Notes under the pieces: model-generated | What the model was told of the DNA's origin: nothing | Seen by the model: the letters and a program-made list of their open reading frames with translations, nothing else | Databases searched by the model: none | Assembly (NCBI GenBank): GCA_937925605.1 | Contig: CALALV010000054.1 | Location: forward strand, 1 to 44,967 | From: an uncultured Woeseia sp. | GTDB taxonomy: Bacteria > Pseudomonadota > Gammaproteobacteria > Steroidobacterales > Woeseiaceae | Length of the DNA: 44,967 nt | Direction: 5' to 3' | Made by a program: the position numbers and the translations under genes | In this document: positions 15,702 to 24,254 of the stretch, piece after piece | Layout of the letters: the number at the start of each line of letters is the position of its first letter | Numbering within the stretch: the stretch's first letter is position 1

Positions 15702-15985
15702 CTTTCAGAGTTCTCGAATGGTGACGGTTCGCCGGCCCACGTCTGGATTTCGAGTCAACATTGATGGGCGAAAATACATGTGGCTTCTTGTTTTCAAGTC
15801 CGGATTTCGCTCATGCACAGTTTGACAGCTTGTCAGGTAGCGTGCCCTGGGCGCGGGCGTGAGATCCTGGGTAGGCAATTTTTCAGGACTTTTTAATTTC
15901 CGAAACTGAACGCATGGCCTGAAGGACCCGCTAATTACGCACGCCACCGTTGCGGCGCCGACCCCAACCTTTGGTCTGACGCGCT
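15702..15985. other. AT-rich intergenic region between sulfotransferase A and GT4
   Basis: This 284-base stretch separates two co-directional minus-strand genes and is distinctly richer in A and T than the flanking DNA. No ORF with a recognisable product is present. On the minus strand TTGAAA (15797-15792) and TATTTT (15776-15771) are spaced only 15 bases apart, so a promoter is possible but poor. It may be a recombination joint of the locus. Confidence 0.4.
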
Positions 15986-17200
15986 TCAACGCTTTACTTC
16001 TTCGTAGATTGCCAGGAGTGCCCCGTAATGAGCGGCGCTGGAAAAAGTATCGCCAACGCGCTGCCAACCGGAAACTCCCATATCACGCGCTTGGCTGGGC
16101 TGCCGCCACAGATACATCATCGCATCTGCGAGCTGATCGACGTCACCTGGTTCGAAGATCATGCCATCCCTGGAATGTCGAACAACTTCCGGCAGTGCTC
16201 CCGAGTTGGCTGCAATCACCGGTCTGCCATGCGCCATCGCTTCAAGGCAAGTGAGCCCGAACGTCTCGTTCAGCTGCGACGGGTTGATCAGGGCCACACA
16301 ACCACGATAAAGATCTGCAAGGAGATCGGGAGACACGTGCCCTAGCCACTCGACGCGATCTGCTATGCCCGCTTCTTGAGCAACAGATCGCCAGTAGCGG
16401 CTGTTTTCGCAACTCCCTGCTACCTTGAGAGGTGGTGCGTCGCTCGGCATTCGTGCAAACGCCTCGAACAGTGTCTGAAGCCCTTTCCCGGGCTGGAGGC
16501 GGCCGACGAACAGGAAGTAATCGCCGGTACCTTGCGGCGGCTCCCTGGACCGCTCCGTAAAGTTATACAGGGTACGTAAACGGTCGGCTGGCAGGCCCAG
16601 GTCTACCAGTTTCTGCCGCTGAAAATTGCTTACTGCTATGAATCTGTCGACCAAGCGACGATCGCCGAGCAACCGGGACACATAGGCTTCCGCCATGGAG
16701 AGCCCGGAGCGGGCCATGCTGTTGCGGTTACAACGCTTGACCAACGCATGCCAGAATTGACTGCCGCCACAGGCATCACAGTACTTGCCGTGGGCGTACA
16801 GGCCGTGGGTCGGACAAACCAGCTTGTACTCGTGCTGTGTGTGAACGACCGGAATTCCTGCCTCCCTGAGGGGTTTGAGTATGCTGGCGGTCAGCTGTCC
16901 GTAATAGATGTGCAGGTGCACGATATCGGGCCTGAACTCCGCGAGCAAACCCTCCATCTGTCGCCGAGCCGCGGGTGAGTAGACAAACTTCGTGACGTTC
17001 GAAACACTACCGGCACGCTCCGTATCACAGCCCTGCACCGGGCTCACCGCAAAGTAGTCTCGATGAATATTCTCGGTCCTCTCCGTGGAAAATGTCCGCA
17101 CATCGTGACCTCTCTCTCGCAGCATTGTCGTGAGATCGAGGAAATAACGATCACTACCACCACGTGGATAGTGGTAGTTGTTGATCTGCAGGACCCTCAT
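15986..17200 (-). CDS. Glycosyltransferase family 4
   Basis: This 404-residue GT-B enzyme starts at ATG 17200 with MRVLQINNYHYPRGGSDRYF, the usual GT4 opening with a glycine-rich loop. The middle has DIVHLHIYYG and PVVHTQHEYKLVCPTHGLY, and the donor site is in FVGRLQPGKGLQTLFEAF and NETFGLTCLEAMAHGRPVIA. The C-CDACGGSQFWHALVKRC-like cysteine cluster (about residues 145-165) is a feature of one GT4 subgroup. The frame remains open to 17554, but that part overlaps the deacetylase gene and is not typical protein. The ATG overlaps the deacetylase stop as ATGA. Donor sugar unknown. Confidence 0.88.
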   Translation of the reverse strand: MRVLQINNYHYPRGGSDRYFLDLTTMLRERGHDVRTFSTERTENIHRDYFAVSPVQGCDTERAGSVSNVTKFVYSPAARRQMEGLLAEFRPDIVHLHIYYGQLTASILKPLREAGIPVVHTQHEYKLVCPTHGLYAHGKYCDACGGSQFWHALVKRCNRNSMARSGLSMAEAYVSRLLGDRRLVDRFIAVSNFQRQKLVDLGLPADRLRTLYNFTERSREPPQGTGDYFLFVGRLQPGKGLQTLFEAFARMPSDAPPLKVAGSCENSRYWRSVAQEAGIADRVEWLGHVSPDLLADLYRGCVALINPSQLNETFGLTCLEAMAHGRPVIAANSGALPEVVRHSRDGMIFEPGDVDQLADAMMYLWRQPSQARDMGVSGWQRVGDTFSSAAHYGALLAIYEEVKR

Positions 17201-17973
17201 TGCCAACGGTAAAACCGCATGAGACTGCCGAGGCTCAGGCTGTTGAGTGGCTTGATACGAGGTGCGCCGGAACTGGCAAGTCGAAACGCCTCGAGGGAAG
17301 CTGCCGGCAAGCCCGCCCGTCGAGCCTCCGCCTCGGCGAAGCTCACCACGTTCTGCAGAGCGAGACCGGACTGGGTTCGGAATGACCTGAGCGCGTCGCG
17401 CTTCCTCGCTGCCGAGCCGGTCACCACGAGATCCGCCTGATCCAATGTAAACGTTAGCCAGGTGCTTCGGTACCAGAGCAATTTCGTGGCTGGCAACAGC
17501 CGGCTTGCCGCCATAGCGAGTTCCGCGTGATCCGGAGTGACGTCCACCGGGCACGGAGCGAGAAAAATGGCGTAACTTTCCGCAATCTCCTGCAACTTGC
17601 CGAGCAGCGCCGGATCGTCATGGCGCAAGCTGCCATCGACAAATCCCCATCGCGCCGTATTGCGTACGCGCAGTTCTGCCGTTGCCGCCGCCGATTCCGC
17701 GAAGCGCTCGCAGCGCGTGGCCGATTCCACGCTCTCAGTGACGTAAATAAGGTCTATGTGGTGATCTTCACCAAACGTCTCGATGAAATGATAGGTTGCG
17801 ATAACTTCGTCATCGGGATGCGGGACAAGCACTGCGATTTGCGCACCATTTCCGATTTCGAGGTTGGCCGGCAACGTGGTTGACTCGCGCCGCGAATCCG
17901 GGCGAAAAAACAGCGTGCTACCCGCACGAACCAGGATCTGGACGATTCCGGCTTTTATTCGCCGCCAGCTCAA
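17197..17973 (-). CDS. PIG-L/LmbE family N-deacetylase
   Basis: This 258-residue protein carries the zinc-site motif PHPDDEV (51-57) and a second site around VDVTPDHAEL (His about 149), both typical of PIG-L/LmbE enzymes such as GlcNAc-PI, bacillithiol and mycothiol precursor deacetylases. It probably removes an acetyl group from a HexNAc residue in a nucleotide sugar or lipid-linked oligosaccharide. It is joined by 4-base overlaps to the polymerase gene on one side and the GT4 gene on the other, and three sulfotransferases are in the same locus. A free amine would be a site for N-sulfation or other acylation (inference). The N-terminal 20 residues are mildly hydrophobic but do not look like a cleaved signal. 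Confidence 0.83.
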   Translation of the reverse strand: MSWRRIKAGIVQILVRAGSTLFFRPDSRRESTTLPANLEIGNGAQIAVLVPHPDDEVIATYHFIETFGEDHHIDLIYVTESVESATRCERFAESAAATAELRVRNTARWGFVDGSLRHDDPALLGKLQEIAESYAIFLAPCPVDVTPDHAELAMAASRLLPATKLLWYRSTWLTFTLDQADLVVTGSAARKRDALRSFRTQSGLALQNVVSFAEAEARRAGLPAASLEAFRLASSGAPRIKPLNSLSLGSLMRFYRWQ

Positions 17974-19430
17974 ACCACACTCCTGCCACCGATAACCTGC
18001 CCGCCGCCGTCCGATATCCGTTGTCCTTCGCGACTCGTCGCGACCATCACGATGCCCGCGAGCGCCCAGTATGCGAATGCGAACGATCTGAATTCCGGCA
18101 ACCTGACAACCAGTGTTGACAGCAAGAAGATAACGGTGAGAACACCCAGGCTTGTCCCCGCGACCCTCAAGTAAAAGCTCCTCCCGTTGCGCCCGAGCCT
18201 TCGGGCACGTCTGTAGACAACCAGTACCGCCAGCAGGAGCAGCAGCACGCCAATCGGCCCGTAATAGACGAGACAGGCAACCAGGTAAACATCGTCAAAT
18301 GCACCCCAGCCCGCGAGTTTGCTGAACTCGCCGCCTGTGGCAGACAGTTCGCGCTTTGCGCGAGCCTCGTCGGGACCATAGCCGAGTGGACGAAAAGATC
18401 CCAGGGCCTGCGCACCGACCTCTCGAATCATCCAACCCCTCGACTTTGACGATGCAATGCTCCAGTAGCGGTCAGAGAACAGCTGGCCAAGTGATTCTGC
18501 GGGAGAAAGTCGAACCTCCTTTTCCCTGACATACTTGTCTGGTGCCGACTGCATGATTGCCACCATTGCGAGTGGCACGATGACCATCGCGGCAACCAGA
18601 TAACGGCGCACGGCCACGAATCTTCCGCTCATCCAGGCAGCGAGAATTGGAACGATCAGCGCTATCAGCAAGGGCGCTCGCTTGTAGGTGAAGTAGACGC
18701 CCAGTAACAATACAACGTACACAAGCCAGCCGCGTCGCGCAGTGCGGCCACTCGACATCGTCGCTCGACAAGCCACGATCGTCATGACAAACAAGAGGAA
18801 AAACGCCGCAAGCGGCGTCTTTCCGAATGTGCCGAAACCGGCGCCGAGCTTGGTATCCATCTGACCCAGGAGACGCTGAACGCCGTTGATCTCAACCTCT
18901 GCGCGTGGCGCAGAAAACCAGGCATCGCGAAAAGCATCGCCGAGAAGGTGCTGCAGCAGGATCAGGCCGGATTGAAGCAGCCCGAGATATACAAGAATTC
19001 TGAAAAGCCGCTCGAATTGCTCAATCGTCGGGCGCCAACCTGTCAACGCGATTATGTAGAAGACCGAAACGTAGCGAAGCATCGTGCGCAAGTTGAGTGC
19101 GCCTTCGACGATCGAGCCTCCATTGATCCAGAGAGAGAGAAATGCCAGGCCAACGAATATCGTGAGGAACAGGTCGAAGATGCTCGGCTGATACCTGGCG
19201 AGCTTGCCTGAGACCAGCCGGTCTGCCAACACGAGCAGCAGGGTGCAATACAGCACCAGCTCCGGTAGTGCCTTGGCCACGAGGTAACCGGTGCCGCTGA
19301 GGCCAAGGCGCCCGTACAGGCTTTCCTCGAAAACGAACACCACTACAAGGAACGCTACCAGGCTCCCTAGCAGTGGCTGGATCCGAACGCGCACGCCGCT
19401 CGCCGGTATTTGGCTGGTTACAACGGCCAT
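17970..19430 (-). CDS. wzy: O-antigen ligase/Wzy-type polymerase, multi-pass membrane protein
   Basis: The protein has 486 residues and roughly ten to twelve hydrophobic segments, for example LLGSLVAFLVVVFVFEESL near the start and AFAYWALAGIVMVAT near the end. A large loop in the second half (about 300-360, from KYVREKEVRLSP to GEFSKLAGWGAFDD) fits the periplasmic loop of Wzy polymerases and O-antigen ligases. Sequence alone does not separate polymerase from ligase; position beside Wzx, Wzz and glycosyltransferases, and absence of another candidate, favour Wzy. It overlaps the deacetylase gene by four bases and follows sulfotransferase B by 26 bases. No strong ribosome site precedes ATG 19430. 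Confidence 0.78.
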   Translation of the reverse strand: MAVVTSQIPASGVRVRIQPLLGSLVAFLVVVFVFEESLYGRLGLSGTGYLVAKALPELVLYCTLLLVLADRLVSGKLARYQPSIFDLFLTIFVGLAFLSLWINGGSIVEGALNLRTMLRYVSVFYIIALTGWRPTIEQFERLFRILVYLGLLQSGLILLQHLLGDAFRDAWFSAPRAEVEINGVQRLLGQMDTKLGAGFGTFGKTPLAAFFLLFVMTIVACRATMSSGRTARRGWLVYVVLLLGVYFTYKRAPLLIALIVPILAAWMSGRFVAVRRYLVAAMVIVPLAMVAIMQSAPDKYVREKEVRLSPAESLGQLFSDRYWSIASSKSRGWMIREVGAQALGSFRPLGYGPDEARAKRELSATGGEFSKLAGWGAFDDVYLVACLVYYGPIGVLLLLLAVLVVYRRARRLGRNGRSFYLRVAGTSLGVLTVIFLLSTLVVRLPEFRSFAFAYWALAGIVMVATSREGQRISDGGGQVIGGRSVV

Positions 19431-19456
19431 TCAGGCATCCGTGTCGTTCGCCCCCG

Positions 19457-20353
19457 CTACCATGGACAATGGCCGACCAGGCGAACGAGCTCTTCGCGAT
19501 CCTCGGCCAGCCGTGCACGAATCGACATCGCGTCGTCTTCCGGCATAGGCCGATTCGGGGACTCGACTCTGTTCAGGTTCAGGAGTGCATGGCGCAGTCG
19601 CGCAGCCAGTGTATGCGGCACCAGTCGGCGCAAAAGCATCTTTGCGCGTCCGCTCGAGCTTAACCCCTTGTGGAGCAGGCGTGCGACGAATCGGCTTCTG
19701 GGTTGTGCTGCCTTGTTATGGCGACCCAGGTCGAGCTTGACGCCCATGAACAAGTCCTTGCCCAGCCAGGTCTCGATTTTTGCCAACTCCGATCGGGCCG
19801 AATTCCTGTAGTCTTCGTGATACAGCACGAGGACGTTTTCCGCCCCGAAAATCTCACGCGCTGCAATGAGCTTTTCGGCATATGTACTGTTTGCGACGTA
19901 GTAAAGGGGGCTGGCCGCCCGTTCTGATTCCTCGCGTCGCACGGGCTCCAGCGCCAACGCTTCCCCGAACGACCCGGCCGTTTCCACACCGCGCAGCACC
20001 GCGTAATTGTATGCGGACCATGCTCTGCTGGCGGGCTCCCTGAACATGAGTACGCAGCGTACCTGTGGACACTGCTCCCGCAGCCGCTGCATCGCCAACC
20101 TGGAGTTAACCTGCATTACGTTTTTGGCCAGTCGAATGCCTGCGCTGGCCTCGGGAAAATACTTGTCGCAGGCATACTCCCACCCCCTGGCGAACTCGTC
20201 ATCGGACAGGAAGTAGAACATCTCCCGCTGAATATGCGTCGAGATGTGCGGACTTTGCCCGAGGTGCCTGAATAATGCAGTCGTACCGGCTTTTTCAACA
20301 CCGATAATCATCAGGTCGATCGACGGATCCCTCGACGCGGTCATGCATCCCAT
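19457..20353 (-). CDS. PAPS-dependent sulfotransferase B
   Basis: This 298-residue protein has the PAPS loop MIIGVEKAGTTALFRHLGQS (about 15-34) and the 3'-phosphate element VLMFREPASRAWSAYNY. This GVxKAGTTxLF type resembles carbohydrate sulfotransferases of the heparan/Golgi group more than the aryl type. No signal peptide is seen, so it should act in the cytoplasm. It closely resembles sulfotransferase C in these motifs, and the two flank a small methyltransferase gene, suggesting duplication and divergence. The start may be the first ATG or MTASR four codons in. The gap to the methyltransferase stop is only 11 bases. Confidence 0.84.
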   Translation of the reverse strand: MGCMTASRDPSIDLMIIGVEKAGTTALFRHLGQSPHISTHIQREMFYFLSDDEFARGWEYACDKYFPEASAGIRLAKNVMQVNSRLAMQRLREQCPQVRCVLMFREPASRAWSAYNYAVLRGVETAGSFGEALALEPVRREESERAASPLYYVANSTYAEKLIAAREIFGAENVLVLYHEDYRNSARSELAKIETWLGKDLFMGVKLDLGRHNKAAQPRSRFVARLLHKGLSSSGRAKMLLRRLVPHTLAARLRHALLNLNRVESPNRPMPEDDAMSIRARLAEDREELVRLVGHCPW

Positions 20354-20364
20354 CCTACGGTCAA

Positions 20365-21033
20365 TTACCCTCGTGTAAAACGCAGCATGTGCTGCGCATC
20401 CTGGGAAGGCATTCCGCTATGGTGCCCGAGATCTTTCAGAGCCCCGAGATCCTCGACGGACAAGCCGACTTTGGCTGCCGAGTCCCTGTAGAACTCATAC
20501 GGACGCCTGACGACCGGAAATCCCTGCCACTCGAGCTCCTCGCCAACGCCGAGGTTCACATTGGCGAGAAACACACCATCCCTGGCAATGCACCTCTGGA
20601 CCAGGCCCATGGCTCTGGCGAGGGCCGAATCGTCCATGTGGATGAGTACCGAGAATGCCCAGATGAAATCGAAGCGCTCCCCGGGGATGCTATCGGACTG
20701 TTCCTGCGTCACCAGGGTTGGTTCTTTGCCGTCCATCCCTGCATCCGCCAGCTCCTTGCGCGCCTCGACCAGGACCTCGGGTCGTACGTCGATTCCAAAA
20801 TAATGGCCAGTCTCGAGATATTCGATTATCGGCATACCGCCCCGCAAGGTTCCGCAGCCGAGATCGAGAATGTAATGCTCGGGGGACAAACCTTGCTCTT
20901 TCAGAAATCCGATCTGAAATTCACGCTTCTGCTTCCATAGCTTCGGACTTCCTACGAGCGAATGGCGCTTCGCGGTGCTATCCAGGAACAAGCTTTCAAT
21001 TTTTCGTTTCAGACGACCGAGAGTCTTGCGCAT
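20365..21033 (-). CDS. SAM-dependent class I methyltransferase
   Basis: The protein has 222 residues from ATG 21033. Motif I is YILDLGCGTLRGGMPII (about 53-69), followed by HYFGIDVRPEVL with the ribose-binding acidic residue, and FDFIWAFSVLIHM as the post-motif strand. It should methylate a small molecule or glycan; sugar O-methylation is likely given the neighbours. I place the start at 21033 because GGAG lies six bases upstream; ATG 21045 is four codons earlier with no ribosome site, and the longer open frame to 21507 lies inside sulfotransferase C. The gene overlaps the end of sulfotransferase C by 38 bases, an unusually long overlap for this operon. Confidence 0.8.
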   Translation of the reverse strand: MRKTLGRLKRKIESLFLDSTAKRHSLVGSPKLWKQKREFQIGFLKEQGLSPEHYILDLGCGTLRGGMPIIEYLETGHYFGIDVRPEVLVEARKELADAGMDGKEPTLVTQEQSDSIPGERFDFIWAFSVLIHMDDSALARAMGLVQRCIARDGVFLANVNLGVGEELEWQGFPVVRRPYEFYRDSAAKVGLSVEDLGALKDLGHHSGMPSQDAQHMLRFTRG

Positions 21034-21916
21034 TATTTTCTCCATGAGACTGCAGGAACTCGCGAATCCGACGCACGGCATCAGCTGACGCCTGTACTCG
21101 GAACTCGGACACCCGAGCCCCCGAATGCAATACCTTGAGTAAGCTGTTGAGTCGGCGAAGAACCGACATCGTTCTTGGTTTATCGTATACGAGATGCTCG
21201 ATGCGACGTCTCGTAATCTTGTACATCTTCCTAATGCCAGACTCGGGCACGCCGGTCGTAACATTGTCCGGCTGAAAAGAGAATTCGCGGAAGTATTCGC
21301 CGCAGATGTCAGAGAACCTGCAAACCTGGGCCATGACGCGGCCGGGAGTATCTCTGAGTTCCCCGAAATCCAGTTCGAGAATCCTGTCGCCGAAGGCCTC
21401 GCGAAACCCGGCAAGATAATGATCGTAGCGACACTGGTCGAGCGCACGAAACTGAATGGGAGTCGAGTCGTCGGCGTCGCTGCGCACCTGGACGTCAACG
21501 TAGTCATCGAAAGTCATCGTTTCAGGTATCAACCCGCGCTGCCGGGCATACCGATACCAGGAAACCATGCGCTCCACGGGTTCGCGGAGTATGAAGATCA
21601 TGCGAGCCTGGGGTAGCAGAGCCGGAATCTTCTTTGCGCACTCCGAGTAAAGATAGTCGGGACTCGCTTCGACCCGTATCCGGTCCGCGCCTGCCGGCGC
21701 CTCCTCGAAAAATCGTTCGTACTCATCGAGATTGGAACCGTCGTATCGAACGGCAGCGGGTACCGGGTAGTCGGCATCCAGGAAGAAACGGGTTTCCTTT
21801 ACCCTGGCTGCGCAGATTTGCGGATGTCCCGACAACCAACGGAACAGCGACGAAGTCCCTGCTTTCGGCACCCCGCCGATGATGAGGTAGCGGTGTTCGG
21901 CGGTTCGCGACATCAC
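20996..21916 (-). CDS. PAPS-dependent sulfotransferase C
   Basis: This 306-residue protein has the PAPS loop LIIGGVPKAGTSSLFRWLSG (about 11-30) and the 3'-phosphate element IFILREPVERMVSWYRYARQ. Residues 45-75 (DEYERFFEEAPAGADRIRVE, then ASPDYLYSE) match the NDST/HSST-like sulfotransferase pattern in which a Tyr-rich segment follows an acidic one. There is no signal peptide. It starts with GTG 21916 (GTGA overlap with the wzx stop) or ATG 21913. Together with sulfotransferase B it brackets the methyltransferase gene. Its C terminus is rich in basic residues and overlaps the methyltransferase gene by 38 bases. Confidence 0.84.
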   Translation of the reverse strand: MMSRTAEHRYLIIGGVPKAGTSSLFRWLSGHPQICAARVKETRFFLDADYPVPAAVRYDGSNLDEYERFFEEAPAGADRIRVEASPDYLYSECAKKIPALLPQARMIFILREPVERMVSWYRYARQRGLIPETMTFDDYVDVQVRSDADDSTPIQFRALDQCRYDHYLAGFREAFGDRILELDFGELRDTPGRVMAQVCRFSDICGEYFREFSFQPDNVTTGVPESGIRKMYKITRRRIEHLVYDKPRTMSVLRRLNSLLKVLHSGARVSEFRVQASADAVRRIREFLQSHGENNAQDSRSSETKN

Positions 21917-23238
21917 ATTCTAACCAGCGGCAGCGTGATGATGCCCAGCCGGCGCCAGACCACGACCGTTGCGAGCAGGTTGCTGACGATCACGGCCGCG
22001 GCGGCGCCGATCGCCGCGCCGAGCAGCCCCAGCATCGGAATCAACAATATGCAGGCGACGACCTGCACGATCACCGACACGATCGTGAAGTTGCGCACGT
22101 CGGTCTCGTGACCCGTTACGATCAGTATATAGCTCACCGAGCCGCACAGCGCATTGAACAGCTGGCCGGTCGCGAGCACCGCGAGCGCGGTGGCGCCGCT
22201 TGTAAATTCCGGCCCGAACAGCAGCATGATCTGCTCGCTGCCGAGGACCAGTACGAGGAATACCGGGCTCGTGAGCGCGGTGACCAGCAGTGCGGCCCGG
22301 CGGGCCGTGCGGCCGAGCATCTGCAGCTTGCCCTCGGCCTGCAGTTCCGCGAACTTCGGAGCGATAACGTTGTTGACCGCCATCAGCAGGAAACTGACGA
22401 GGATTGCCACCCGGGTCGCGGCGCCGAACACGCCGACCGCCTCGGGTGCCTCCCAGAGGCCCAGCAGGAACAGCGGGGCCCAGGGCAGTATCGCCCGGTT
22501 CATGACCGAGGAAACGAAAAGCGGCTTGCAGCTGGACCACAGCGTGGCGAAGCGGAATTCACTGTCGTCCACCGGCAGCCTGCCGGACCCGCGCCGCCAT
22601 AGCAGCGCCGCCGTCAGAGCAACGAGCGTCGTCGCGACGAGATAGGCCCAGACGGCGCCGACGGTCCCCGCCGTACCGACGAGCGGCACTATGACGAGCA
22701 GCGAAACCAGCGGTACCCCGACCCCCTGGATAAGCATCGCCTCGGGAATTCGCTTCAGGCCCTTCAGGGCCTCGGCATGCAGGTTGAGCAGTGCGAACGG
22801 CAGTATGCTGAGACTCATCCAGCGCAACGGCTCGCCGAGTTCGGGCTTGCCGAACATGACCGCCGCCATCCACGGTGCCGCGATGAAGATCAACAGGGTA
22901 AGAATGCTCCCGGCGCAGATCGCGAGTCGCAGGCTGAGGGCGTAGATCCTCGCGACGCTGCCCCATTCGCCGCGGGTGGCGTGCGTTGCCACGAATCGCA
23001 GGATTGCACTGTCGAGGCCGATGCGACCGACGATCGAGGCGATGACGGCGACGGACAGGGCGAGGAAATAGACGCCGACGCCGGCCGCGCCCAGCAGCCT
23101 CGCGACCACGACGTTGAAGGCGAAAGACAGTGCGGCACCTGCGAGCTTGAGCGCCAGCGCGATGACGGTGCCCCGGGCGACCTCCCGGAGATGCGGGTCG
23201 GCCGCCAGGCCGGCCAGCCGCTTACGCAGGGACATCAT
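21913..23238 (-). CDS. wzx: Wzx-type polysaccharide flippase
   Basis: This 441-residue membrane protein of the MOP (PST) superfamily has about twelve hydrophobic helices. The N terminus has the family look: RGTVIALALKLAGAALSFAF, then VVARLLGAAGVGVYFLALSV. It moves undecaprenyl-linked repeat units across the inner membrane. The gene starts with two adjacent ATGs (23238, 23235) overlapping the rmlB stop by four bases, and ends overlapping sulfotransferase C by four, so the whole string is translationally coupled. Flippases are often specific for the finished repeat unit, here possibly already sulfated. Confidence 0.88.
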   Translation of the reverse strand: MMSLRKRLAGLAADPHLREVARGTVIALALKLAGAALSFAFNVVVARLLGAAGVGVYFLALSVAVIASIVGRIGLDSAILRFVATHATRGEWGSVARIYALSLRLAICAGSILTLLIFIAAPWMAAVMFGKPELGEPLRWMSLSILPFALLNLHAEALKGLKRIPEAMLIQGVGVPLVSLLVIVPLVGTAGTVGAVWAYLVATTLVALTAALLWRRGSGRLPVDDSEFRFATLWSSCKPLFVSSVMNRAILPWAPLFLLGLWEAPEAVGVFGAATRVAILVSFLLMAVNNVIAPKFAELQAEGKLQMLGRTARRAALLVTALTSPVFLVLVLGSEQIMLLFGPEFTSGATALAVLATGQLFNALCGSVSYILIVTGHETDVRNFTIVSVIVQVVACILLIPMLGLLGAAIGAAAAVIVSNLLATVVVWRRLGIITLPLVRM

Positions 23239-24254
23239 GCCGGGTCACGGGACAGGTACCACTCGACACACTTGCGGATCCCGGTCTCGAAGGTCTCGGC
23301 CGGCTTCCAGCCGAGGTCGTTCTCGAGGCGGCTGGCGTCGATCGCGTATCGCCAGTCGTGCCCGGGCCGGTCCCGGACAAAAGTGATCAGGGATTCATGC
23401 GGCTTGCCGTCGGGTCGGTACTCGTCCATCAGGCGGCAGATGTGCCGGCAGATGTCGATATTGCTCCATTCATTCAGTCCGCCGATGTTGTAGACGCTGC
23501 CCGTGGCCGCACCCCGGATGACCGCGTCGATGCCGGAGCAGTGGTCCGTCACGTACAGCCAGTCGCGGATGTTGCTGCCGTCACCGTAGACCGGGATCGG
23601 GTCTCCGCGCCGGCAGGCACCGATGACGGTAGGTATGAATTTCTCCCGGTGCTGGAAAGGGCCGTAATTGTTCGAGCAGTTGGTCACCGTGACCGGCAGG
23701 CCGTAGGTATGGTGAAAAGCGCGGACAAAATGATCCGATGCCGCCTTGGATGCGGAGTAAGGCGAATTCGGCGCGTACGGCGTCGTCTCGCGAAAAGCGG
23801 GATCCCCCGCCGCCAGCGAGCCGTACACCTCGTCGGTGGAGATGTGGTGGAAACGGCAGCGGGTATCGTCGAGCCCCTTTTCGTCCAGCCAGTAACGACG
23901 CGCCGCGTCGAGCAACACGAAGGTGCCCTGGACGTTCGTCTGCACGAACACGGCCGGCCCGCTGATCGAGTTGTCGACGTGACTCTCGGCGGCGAAGTGC
24001 ACGATGGTATCGACATCGTGCTCGCGCAGCAGGCGCTCGACGAGCGGCCGGTCACCGATGTCCCCCTGTACCAGGACGTGCCGCGACGCATCCGGGAGGC
24101 CCTCGAGATGCCCGGGATTTCCGGCATAGGTCAACAGGTCCAGGTTGACGATGCGCAGCTCGTCGTCGCTTGCCAGCATGTGGTGGACGAAGTTGGCACC
24201 GATGAAGCCGGCGCCGCCGGTAACCAGCATGGACCCGGGCTTGAACTCAGGCAT
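23235..24254 (-). CDS. rmlB: dTDP-glucose 4,6-dehydratase
   Basis: This 339-residue extended SDR enzyme makes dTDP-4-keto-6-deoxy-glucose, step two of dTDP-L-rhamnose synthesis. The NAD motif VTGGAGFIGANFVHHM is near the start; STDEVYGSL holds the catalytic Asp-Glu pair of RmlB; YSASKAASDHFV holds the Tyr-x3-Lys pair; NNYGPFQHREKFIP and RDWLYVTDHCSGI are family hallmarks. It is last of the four rml genes in transcription order (rmlA, C, D, B) and overlaps rmlD by eight bases. Confidence 0.95.
   Translation of the reverse strand: MPEFKPGSMLVTGGAGFIGANFVHHMLASDDELRIVNLDLLTYAGNPGHLEGLPDASRHVLVQGDIGDRPLVERLLREHDVDTIVHFAAESHVDNSISGPAVFVQTNVQGTFVLLDAARRYWLDEKGLDDTRCRFHHISTDEVYGSLAAGDPAFRETTPYAPNSPYSASKAASDHFVRAFHHTYGLPVTVTNCSNNYGPFQHREKFIPTVIGACRRGDPIPVYGDGSNIRDWLYVTDHCSGIDAVIRGAATGSVYNIGGLNEWSNIDICRHICRLMDEYRPDGKPHESLITFVRDRPGHDWRYAIDASRLENDLGWKPAETFETGIRKCVEWYLSRDPA

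Noticed and set aside
15836..15845. GGTAGCGTGC, resembling the core of the ops/JUMPstart element used by RfaH ahead of polysaccharide operons
   Set aside because: It is on the plus strand, while all surrounding genes run on the minus strand, and the upstream part of the element does not match.
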